From Alteromonas ponticola (GTDB taxonomy: Bacteria > Pseudomonadota > Gammaproteobacteria > Enterobacterales > Alteromonadaceae): a stretch of 64,000 bases of DNA. This document shows, piece by piece, positions 57,342 through 64,000 of this stretch (positions within the stretch are counted from its first letter, which is position 1; each line of letters begins with the position of its first letter). Position numbers and translations under genes: made by a program. The notes below the pieces were generated by a model. The model saw only the letters and a program-made list of their open reading frames with translations. It searched no databases and was not told the DNA's origin. The stretch covers positions 186,001 through 250,000 of the forward strand of contig NZ_JAATNW010000007.1 in NCBI RefSeq assembly GCF_012911815.1. The letters run 5' to 3'.

Positions 57342-59885
57342 ATGGACAAATCACTTACACTTCACAAAACTATTCTCGCCACATCCATCGCTTCTCTTGT
57401 CTCAAGCGCCGTTTTTGCTCAGGAGCAGGAAGGCTCACTTGAACATATTGAGGTCACCAGCCAAAAACGGGTGCAAAACTTACAGGACGTGCCTGTGGCA
57501 GTTACCGCGTTGAGTGGTAATGATTTACTTGATTCAATTTCCTTTGATGTTTTTGATTTGCAATCCTACGTTCCGGCATTCGCGGCGTTTCAAAGTCAGA
57601 GCGCGACCAACAGTGGCTTTTCCATAAGATCAATTGGTACATCCACACAGAATTTTGGCTTTGAGCCCTCTGTAGGCCTCTATGTTGATGGGGTCTACCG
57701 CTCGCGCCAAAATTCGATAATTAATGATTTAGCTGATATTCAGCGAATCGAGATTTTGCGCGGTCCCCAAGGTACCTTGTTTGGGAAAAATACCCCTGCG
57801 GGTGCAGTTTCGATCTTTACCAAGCCCCCTACCTTTGTCAATGGCGATGGATATGTCAGTGCCACTGTCGGTAACGATAACCTGCTTAGTGTACAGGGCG
57901 CTTCTTCGTTTGTAGCCATAGAAGATGAGCTGGCTTTTCGCGCGTCAGGATTTACCACTCACCGTGATGGCTGGATTGATGAAGCTAATTCGGGTGAGTC
58001 GATGAATGACCGCAAGCGGTCAGGTGTGCGCCTGCAGGCACTTTATCAACCCCGCGACGACTTATCGGTGCGACTGATCGCCGATTATGCCGAAATAGAC
58101 GAAGTTTGTTGTGGCGCGTTAACGTTTCAGGGCAACCAAAGCGCACTGGGGATTGAAGGTAAATTTGGAACTGATGCCATGTTAGCCATGCCTCCGTTTG
58201 ACGCTACAATTTACGATAAAGACGATTTTTACAACTACACAACCGCCCTCTCCTTCCTGCCAGAATCTACAATGGAAGATCAGGGCGTTTCGGCCCATGT
58301 CAGCTATACCATTAACGAAAACTGGCAATTGCAAAGTATTTCTGCGGTGCGTAGTTTCAATAGTTACGATAAGGTGGATGCTGATTTTTCTGACGCCGAA
58401 CTGTTATTAACCAAGAACGATGCAGACCTGAATTCTTTCTCTCAGGAGTTGAGGTTGCATTATACTACCAGCGATTTTAACGGCTTGTTAGGCGTCTATT
58501 ATTATTCGCAAAATCTCAATCTGGACTATGATATAGCGACGCAAGATGATTTTCCCTTTTTATTCGCAGGATTTGCAGCTGAGGTATTACCGCTTATTGA
58601 CGGATTAAACGCGATCAGTCTGATGACCGGCGGTATGATTCAGGCTGCGGCACCAGCGGCTCCAGGCAATACACATTTCACCCACAATGCCTATCAGGAA
58701 CAAGACAGCTACGCGGTATTCGCGCAAAGCGACTGGCGTTTCACGCCACGATGGGAGCTGACTACCGGATTAAGATACACCCGCGAAGATAAAAGTCTTA
58801 CCGGGATTTACGATGAGCAAGGCCCCGGTATCGACGGTTTGTCCACCGCACCTGGCGAAATTCCTAACCCGGTGGCAGCAGGTGCCGCGTTGCAGAATAT
58901 TGGTGCAGCTTTGATGATGGGCGCAATGCCGTCGGCTAATGACCTGGCCACCATTGCGCCGTTTCAACAGGCCGGATGGGGATATTATTTGCTTAATACA
59001 GCCACCGTTTTACCTCGCCCACCTCTGGACGAATCCTTTAGCGATAGCCAGGTAACCGGAACGGTTAAATTAAGCTGGCAACCCACCGCTGAGCAACTAC
59101 TGTATTCTTCACTATCTACCGGTTACAAGTCAGGTGGAATTAATACCGATCGAATTTCCGCATTGTTAGATCCTGTATTTAAGGCTGAAAAATCAAGAAG
59201 CGTGGAGGTAGGTCTCAAACAGGATTGGAATGATGCGAATTTGCGCTTAAATGTGGCTGCACACATCACTGAAATCGAAGACTTTCAGTCATCAACCTTT
59301 ACCGGAACAGGATTTAATCTGTCCAACGCAGGAGACTTTGATAGTAAAGGGGTTGAAGTCGAATTAACCTGGAACCCGTTGGTCGACACCGCCCTGACGT
59401 TTAATTTCACCTATAACAAGGCCACCTTCGACTCGTTTGAACGCGGAACCTGCTGGTCGGCAACGCCGTGGCACTTTGGCATTGATGACCCGGGTAGAAC
59501 TTCCCCGGACTTGCCTTACTGCTCACGCAGTGGAGACAGAGTTGGCTTTGAACCTGAAACGTCGTTTGCGCTGTTGGTGAATCAATATGCCCAGGTTTTT
59601 GGCATGAATACGTTATTTTCTATTGATTACGCCTATGTGGGCAGCTTGCTGATGGACCATTCAAACGATCCGTTAAAAAAGAATGATGCCTATAACCTGG
59701 TTAATCTTCGTTGGCAGCTTCCCGTTGCCTGGTGGGACAGTGAGGTCATTTTTTGGGCACGTAATGCGCTTAATGAAGAGTTTGTAGCGCGAAATGCCTT
59801 TGATGCACCGTTTCAGCAAGGAAAGATTATGGCGTACCCCGGCCAGCCGCGCAGTTACGGTGTAACGTGGACAACGCGTTTCTAG
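57342..59885 (+). CDS. TonB-dependent outer membrane receptor
   Basis: An 847-residue receptor. Signal peptide (residues about 1-26, SSAVFAQ), TonB-box-like HIEVTSQKR, plug domain with LQDVPVAVTALSG and EILRGPQGTLFGKNTPAGAVSIFTKPP, then the 22-strand barrel ending YGVTWTTRF with the terminal Phe. It resembles the large group of marine receptors near IroN/FecA-like and carbohydrate receptors; the ligand cannot be assigned, and neighbours give no clue. Confidence 0.93.
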   Translation: MDKSLTLHKTILATSIASLVSSAVFAQEQEGSLEHIEVTSQKRVQNLQDVPVAVTALSGNDLLDSISFDVFDLQSYVPAFAAFQSQSATNSGFSIRSIGTSTQNFGFEPSVGLYVDGVYRSRQNSIINDLADIQRIEILRGPQGTLFGKNTPAGAVSIFTKPPTFVNGDGYVSATVGNDNLLSVQGASSFVAIEDELAFRASGFTTHRDGWIDEANSGESMNDRKRSGVRLQALYQPRDDLSVRLIADYAEIDEVCCGALTFQGNQSALGIEGKFGTDAMLAMPPFDATIYDKDDFYNYTTALSFLPESTMEDQGVSAHVSYTINENWQLQSISAVRSFNSYDKVDADFSDAELLLTKNDADLNSFSQELRLHYTTSDFNGLLGVYYYSQNLNLDYDIATQDDFPFLFAGFAAEVLPLIDGLNAISLMTGGMIQAAAPAAPGNTHFTHNAYQEQDSYAVFAQSDWRFTPRWELTTGLRYTREDKSLTGIYDEQGPGIDGLSTAPGEIPNPVAAGAALQNIGAALMMGAMPSANDLATIAPFQQAGWGYYLLNTATVLPRPPLDESFSDSQVTGTVKLSWQPTAEQLLYSSLSTGYKSGGINTDRISALLDPVFKAEKSRSVEVGLKQDWNDANLRLNVAAHITEIEDFQSSTFTGTGFNLSNAGDFDSKGVEVELTWNPLVDTALTFNFTYNKATFDSFERGTCWSATPWHFGIDDPGRTSPDLPYCSRSGDRVGFEPETSFALLVNQYAQVFGMNTLFSIDYAYVGSLLMDHSNDPLKKNDAYNLVNLRWQLPVAWWDSEVIFWARNALNEEFVARNAFDAPFQQGKIMAYPGQPRSYGVTWTTRF

Positions 59886-59971
59886 GGGTGGTCTGAACTA
59901 CGACAGCCCCTGTCGCGCGGTGACAGACGACGCACTCATTTTTGCGCACCTTAGCGCCATGTGAAATGCGA

Positions 59972-60898
59972 CTAAAACCGAGCAGCTATTTCTAGCTGCT
60001 CTTTTAATTGCAGCTTTGCACACGCAGCAGTGCTCACGATCGCGTGGATAATCTCATTTTCGTTTTTAACAGAAACCAGCAGGTTCTCACCTTGCAGCTT
60101 TTTGATAGATGAAATAGTACCGTGAAAACAATGCAGTAAACTTGATTGTGAGATGGGTGGGACCTCTAAAATTACATCTACGGCATTGACCGCTGCATAC
60201 GTCTCACCAATTGACTCGCCCGTTTGCACGTCTGTTTGTCTGACTGTTGAATAAATACTGTCAACAGACGTATTTTCGTGAATAGGACGATTAGCAATTT
60301 TGCTGACCTCCCCACTCCACACAACCTGGCCGCTATCTAATTCTATTAACGCGTCGGCACATTGAAATAGATCAGGTAAATTATGCGACACTAATACTAT
60401 TTTCATGCCGCTTCGCGATAACTGCTTGAGGTAGCTCAGCACCTTATGTTTAAGGGTGGACTGCAATGATGAAAGTGCCTCATCAATTAGTAATACATCC
60501 GGTGCATTCAGTATGGTGCGCGCTAATACAACACGCTGCTTTTCACCGGCTGAAAGCGTGGTCACCGACCGCGCGAGTAGCTCTTCGCAGTGCAGGGCTG
60601 ATATCACCTCACTTACAGTAAAGCGGGAGTGTTTTTCATACATTTTCCCCAACGCAATATTTTCCACTACATCTAAGTGGGGGTAAAGGGTGGGTGTGTG
60701 GGGAACAAAACCAACACGTTGATTAATTTTCACTAAGTCAGCATTGCCTAGTGCAGACTCTTCCAATCCTGCAAGGCAACGCAGCAACGTTGTTTTACCG
60801 GCGCCTGAAGCACCAAAAACACCGATGAAGCTTGCGTCATCAGAAAGGTTCACGGTGATTGCCACGCGCGCTTTCTGATGGAGAAATTCAATATTCAT
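59972..60898 (-). CDS. modC: molybdate ABC transporter ATPase
   Basis: A 308-residue ATPase. Walker A GASGAGKTT (about 29-37), signature LSAGEKQR, Walker B VLLIDEALSS, switch VLVSHN, and a C-terminal TOBE/MOP domain that may bind molybdate. I start at the ATG at 60898, which overlaps the modB stop as ATGA. It is a little shorter than E. coli ModC (352). Confidence 0.93.
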   Translation of the reverse strand: MNIEFLHQKARVAITVNLSDDASFIGVFGASGAGKTTLLRCLAGLEESALGNADLVKINQRVGFVPHTPTLYPHLDVVENIALGKMYEKHSRFTVSEVISALHCEELLARSVTTLSAGEKQRVVLARTILNAPDVLLIDEALSSLQSTLKHKVLSYLKQLSRSGMKIVLVSHNLPDLFQCADALIELDSGQVVWSGEVSKIANRPIHENTSVDSIYSTVRQTDVQTGESIGETYAAVNAVDVILEVPPISQSSLLHCFHGTISSIKKLQGENLLVSVKNENEIIHAIVSTAACAKLQLKEQLEIAARF

Positions 60899-61584
60899 AT
60901 CGCACGCCTGAAACGTCCCACCCAGAACAGCATTGAGAGTAAAAGCAGCGAGACCATCAGCATGATAAAGGCGAGCCAATGAGCCTGAGTATATCTTAAC
61001 CCTTCCACATGGTTAAAAAGCATTATTGACAATACCTGCGTTTCCCCTGGAATGCTGCCCCCCAGCATCAACACCACGCCAAACTCACCCATTGTATGAG
61101 CAAAACATAAACCAGCGGCCACGATAATAAAGGGTTTCAGCAGCGGTAAAATAATCTTCCATACGACCGTCACAGGCGGCATGCCTAACAATTTAGCGGT
61201 TTCAAGATATTCTGGAGCCAGTGCTTTAAAACCGGTATAGAGAGGTTGAACCGCAAAGGGAAGCGAAAAAATGACCGAACCGAACACCAGACCCGAAAAC
61301 GTGAATGCCAGTGTTGACCCGAACAGCATTTGCCACAATTGCCCGGCGACTGAGTCGGGAGCAAACACGACTAACAGATAAAAACCCAGCACTGTAGGGG
61401 GTAAAACCAGTGGTAACATGATGATCGCTTGCACCAGATATTTTGCAGGATGCTGCCACCTTGCCAGCAACCACGCCAGTGGCATAGCCAGAATGAGTAA
61501 TATCAGGGTAGTGACCAAGGACAGTTTTACTGTCAGCCAAATTGCCACCCAGTCTGCCGCCGAAAGACTAGTCAACCCGATCAT
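60895..61584 (-). CDS. modB: molybdate ABC transporter permease
   Basis: A 229-residue permease with about five helices and the ABC-coupling loop EYLETAKLLGMPPVTVVWKIILPLLKP. MLPLVLPPTVLGFYLLV and TMGEFGVVLMLGGSIPGET are typical of ModB. It overlaps the modA end by 17 bases. Confidence 0.95.
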   Translation of the reverse strand: MIGLTSLSAADWVAIWLTVKLSLVTTLILLILAMPLAWLLARWQHPAKYLVQAIIMLPLVLPPTVLGFYLLVVFAPDSVAGQLWQMLFGSTLAFTFSGLVFGSVIFSLPFAVQPLYTGFKALAPEYLETAKLLGMPPVTVVWKIILPLLKPFIIVAAGLCFAHTMGEFGVVLMLGGSIPGETQVLSIMLFNHVEGLRYTQAHWLAFIMLMVSLLLLSMLFWVGRFRRAI

Positions 61585-62341
61585 ATCCCTTTTGACTTAG
61601 CCGCGTCTGGATTGCATTACTAAGCAATAATTCAACAAACTGAGTTGCTTTCGGATGTTTACTGGTAGCTAAAATCGCCCATTTCTGGACAATAGGTTCA
61701 TGGTAATGCTCAGGTATCAACCAGACATGTTGTTGATTGTCATACACCAGTGCATAAGCCACTATCGCATTATCCACGTGCCGGGTCTGATAGTAATTGT
61801 AAACCTGCATTACGTTTCTGCCATACACGATGGAGGGCAATACCTGCTGCCAAAGCGAAACCGTTGACAAAAACTGTTCAGCCGCCTTGCCATAGGGAGC
61901 TAAGTCCGGTTCAGCAATCGCTAATTTTTTATTCGCAGCCAACGCATAGGTTTTTAAACTGTCGAGCGTAGGAGCAGGATCCAACCGGTCTATATACGCC
62001 AGTCGCCCTTTAGCGTAGATGCCTGACTGGTCCCACACAACGCGTTTATTTTCAATTAACGCATCAACGTAAAAGGCATCAGCAGATAGAAAAATATCAA
62101 ACGGTGCGCCCTGCATAGTTTGTGCGTACAAAGTGCCAGAAGCGCCTTCAGAAGTGATCACTTCAAACTCACTAAAAGCAGGTGTTGCCAGCAATTGTTG
62201 TAGACTACCGGAAAAATTTGACGATACGGCTATGTGTAACGGTTTAGCATTAACGCTAATCCCCCTCAACAGCAGACAAACAATTAACACCAATTTGCTA
62301 ACCACGATCCAGAAGTTATTTCTGCCAGCGCGACGCGGCAT
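61568..62341 (-). CDS. modA: molybdate-binding periplasmic protein
   Basis: A 257-residue substrate-binding protein with signal peptide (VSKLVLIVCLLLRGISVNA). Segments for oxyanion binding are HIAVSSNFSGSLQQL, SEGASGTLYAQ and PFDIFLSADAFYV, plus VYGRNVMQVYNYYQTRHVDNAIVAYALVY. The start at 62341 is preferred to longer options; it overlaps moaE by 26 bases. Confidence 0.92.
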   Translation of the reverse strand: MPRRAGRNNFWIVVSKLVLIVCLLLRGISVNAKPLHIAVSSNFSGSLQQLLATPAFSEFEVITSEGASGTLYAQTMQGAPFDIFLSADAFYVDALIENKRVVWDQSGIYAKGRLAYIDRLDPAPTLDSLKTYALAANKKLAIAEPDLAPYGKAAEQFLSTVSLWQQVLPSIVYGRNVMQVYNYYQTRHVDNAIVAYALVYDNQQHVWLIPEHYHEPIVQKWAILATSKHPKATQFVELLLSNAIQTRLSQKGYDRVD

Positions 62342-62768
62342 CTTTATCCGTAGATTTGGCTTCGACCCATACACTGCTTTCTCCATAATGTTCTTTTTTC
62401 CATAAGGGAACATCCTGTTTTAGTATGTCCATAATATATGCCGCCCCCGCAAAGGCGGCTTGCCGATGTACGGCAGCGCATCCTACCCATACGATGGTTT
62501 CGGCATTATCAATTCGCCCTACCCTGTGTATGATACGGACCTGTTCAAGTTCAAAACGCTTCACCGCTTGTTGTGCCAGTCGCAACAAGGTTTTTTCAGT
62601 CATGCCAGGATAATGTTCAAGCGAAATCCCCTCTATCTTGCCAAGGTGGTTGAAGTCTCGTACCAACCCACAAAAGGTGACAATAGCACCGCTTAGTTTA
62701 AGCAGTCTGCGCAACTCGGCGGTTTCGTAGTCAGAATTGATAGGCGTTTCCTGAACACGAGCAACCAT
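62316..62768 (-). CDS. moaE: molybdopterin synthase catalytic subunit
   Basis: A 150-residue large subunit that adds dithiolene sulfur to precursor Z (cPMP). GLVRDFNHLGKIEGISLEHYPGMTE, HRVGRIDNAETIVWVGCAAVHR and the catalytic lysines in VPLWKKEHYG are visible. The ATG follows the moaD stop by one base. Confidence 0.96.
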   Translation of the reverse strand: MVARVQETPINSDYETAELRRLLKLSGAIVTFCGLVRDFNHLGKIEGISLEHYPGMTEKTLLRLAQQAVKRFELEQVRIIHRVGRIDNAETIVWVGCAAVHRQAAFAGAAYIMDILKQDVPLWKKEHYGESSVWVEAKSTDKDAASRWQK

Positions 62769-62769
62769 C

Positions 62770-63015
62770 TCAGCCTCCGGTTACCGGAGGAAAAAAGGCA
62801 ACTTCATCACCTTCGTTCAGCACATGATTTTCGCTGACGATAATGTGATTGCATGCGATCAGCGGCGATAGCGAAAAAGCTTTTTGCCATTGTTCACCCT
62901 GTGCGCAAAGCTGTCTTTGCACATCAGCGATAGACATGTTCTGGTGGAAGGACAGCGACATTTCTTCTGTCTGACTGATCTCACGAACCTGAGCAAAACA
63001 TTTAACGGTAATCAT
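62770..63015 (-). CDS. moaD: molybdopterin synthase sulfur carrier subunit
   Basis: An 81-residue ubiquitin-like protein ending in the Gly-Gly tail (PPVTGG) that becomes a thiocarboxylate. The start at 63015 overlaps the moaC stop as ATGA; the longer open frame upstream is moaC read in another frame. Confidence 0.95.
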   Translation of the reverse strand: MITVKCFAQVREISQTEEMSLSFHQNMSIADVQRQLCAQGEQWQKAFSLSPLIACNHIIVSENHVLNEGDEVAFFPPVTGG

Positions 63016-63503
63016 GATTGTTTTGCTCTGCTTTTCAAGTAGTGGCCTGATTTGCCGCCTTTCTTCTCCACCACATGGATTTGCGAAATCTGCATTGCAG
63101 GGTCCACCGCTTTGCACATATCGAACAATGTTAACAACGCCGTTGTTACACCGCTTAATGCTTCCATTTCGACCCCCGTCTGACCGCTCAGTTTGCATTC
63201 ACAATATGCATGTATACGACTGGCCGCTTCATCAATCTCAAAATCAATCTGAACTTTGGTCAGGCTCAATGGATGGCACAACGGAATCATGTCACTACAC
63301 CGCTTTGCGCCCTGAATGCCAGCAATGCGCGCCACTGCCAGTACATCACCTTTCGCCAATGCATTGTTTTTGATGCCGGTAATGACCTCAGCAGATACCA
63401 TTAAAAATCCGGTGGCCCTCGCTTCTCTAACGGTAACTTCTTTGCTACTGATATCCACCATGTTGGCCTTACCAGAACCGTCTACATGAGAAAAATCACT
63501 CAC
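63012..63503 (-). CDS. moaC: cyclic pyranopterin monophosphate synthase
   Basis: A 163-residue enzyme that completes cPMP formation after MoaA. FSHVDGSGKANMVDIS, ARIAGIQGAKRCSDMIPLCHPL and GVEMEALSGVTTALLTLFDMCKAVDP with the catalytic lysines are present. Its ATG overlaps the moaB stop by four bases. moaA is not in this window and may lie upstream. Confidence 0.97.
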   Translation of the reverse strand: MSDFSHVDGSGKANMVDISSKEVTVREARATGFLMVSAEVITGIKNNALAKGDVLAVARIAGIQGAKRCSDMIPLCHPLSLTKVQIDFEIDEAASRIHAYCECKLSGQTGVEMEALSGVTTALLTLFDMCKAVDPAMQISQIHVVEKKGGKSGHYLKSRAKQS

Positions 63504-64000
63504 TTTGCGTGCCCCTGTTTAATCATACCGGTAAAGTTGCATGGCCGGAATGATGCGTCCAATTGCTCGACGATAATTTTTTCCCATGCTGTACGACACG
63601 CTCCGGTCGAGCCTGGCATGCAAAAAATCAACGTGTTATTCGCCACCCCGGCCAGTGCTCGCGACTGAACGGTCGCAGAGCCGATTTCATCATAGCTGAT
63701 CTGCCTGAATACTTCGCCAAATCCCACGATCGCCTTGTCGAACAAAATTTGAATCGCCTCTGGCGTCACATCACGCTCGGCAAAGCCGGTCCCTCCCGTT
63801 GTTAAGATGACATCAATTCCTGAGTCGGCTATCCATGTGGATACCGCAGCACGTAAAACATAGAGTTCATCGGCAACAATCTGGCGAGCGACGACCTGAT
63901 GGCCTGCCTTATCGGCTGCGGTCTGTAGATAATCACCCGATTTATCATTGGCTCTGGTACGCGTATCGGAAACGGTCAGAATCGCGATATTAAGTTTCAT
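63500..64000 (-). CDS. moaB: molybdenum cofactor biosynthesis protein B (start at window edge)
   Basis: A MogA/MoaB-fold protein of at least 166 residues (IAILTVSDTRTRANDKSGDYL; VILTTGGTGFAERDVTPEAI; FGEVFRQISYDEIGSATVQSRALAGVANNTLIFCMPGSTGACRTAWE). It adenylylates molybdopterin or a precursor before metal insertion. The first ATG coincides with base 64000; a longer N-terminus outside the window cannot be excluded. It is the first visible gene of the operon. Confidence 0.95.
   Translation of the reverse strand: MKLNIAILTVSDTRTRANDKSGDYLQTAADKAGHQVVARQIVADELYVLRAAVSTWIADSGIDVILTTGGTGFAERDVTPEAIQILFDKAIVGFGEVFRQISYDEIGSATVQSRALAGVANNTLIFCMPGSTGACRTAWEKIIVEQLDASFRPCNFTGMIKQGHAK

Noticed and set aside
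57136..57354. Possible small gene between the quinone oxidoreductase and the TonB receptor
   Set aside because: It lacks a ribosome site, overlaps both neighbours' starts and encodes a mixed sequence without a recognised pattern.

Overview
The window is an ordinary chromosomal segment of a marine-type gammaproteobacterium, most likely of the order Alteromonadales (Alteromonas-like). This rests on protein resemblance and gene order: purB, roxA, ppsA/ppsR, ratAB-smpB-ssrA, rimP-nusA-infB-rbfA-truB-rpsO, DUF3718 genes, a BCCT carrier and a TonB-dependent receptor. I see no prophage, insertion sequence, CRISPR array or plasmid origin. The assignment comes from reading the sequence, not from a database search.

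Layout. 1-8.6 kb: the 3' part of purB, a membrane class III adenylate cyclase, the L16 hydroxylase roxA, a GNAT protein, a DUF4826-like protein, the large D-2-hydroxyglutarate dehydrogenase ydiJ and two small membrane proteins. 8.8-12.3 kb: ppsA and its regulator ppsR, divergent. 12.4-18.9 kb: a same-strand run of MarR regulator, porin, BCCT carrier, cNMP/CBS/DUF294 protein and DEDDh exonuclease. 19.0-22.1 kb: ratB-ratA, divergent smpB, a sulfotransferase-like gene and ssrA (tmRNA). 22.1-29.7 kb: a diguanylate cyclase, pirin, an EVE protein, ygiQ and the peroxide-defence pair ahpC-ahpF. 29.9-36.1 kb: a TPR protein with a dead receiver domain, a GNAT-nitrilase fusion coupled to a monothiol thioredoxin-like protein, a coiled-coil membrane protein and a lone GNAT. 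36.3-40.3 kb: a divergent accessory cluster of exported amidohydrolase, Nramp-like carrier, TetR and exported RidA. 40.4-47.9 kb: a CAP protein and the translation/transcription operon rimP-nusA-infB-rbfA-truB followed by rpsO. 47.9-52.6 kb: an HD-GYP regulator and an MHYT hybrid kinase lying between rimP and the initiator tRNA gene. 52.7-56.1 kb: a pterin carbinolamine dehydratase, three DUF3718 paralogues and a small secreted protein. 56.1-64 kb: a quinone oxidoreductase, a TonB-dependent receptor, and a molybdenum cofactor/molybdate operon moaBCDE-modABC that begins at the right edge.

How parts work together. PpsR switches PpsA on and off by phosphorylation. SmpB and tmRNA rescue stalled ribosomes. 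AhpF recharges AhpC. The moa and mod genes overlap almost end to end, joining molybdate import to cofactor synthesis. The rimP operon has a good sigma-70 promoter, a GC-rich discriminator and a leader with an intrinsic terminator, which suggests attenuation. The least conventional parts are the amidohydrolase/Nramp-like/TetR/RidA cluster with two matching operator-like dyads, the BCCT-DUF294-exonuclease run, the DUF3718 triplet and the signalling pair between tRNA-fMet and rimP. None of these is proven to be a new system from sequence alone.
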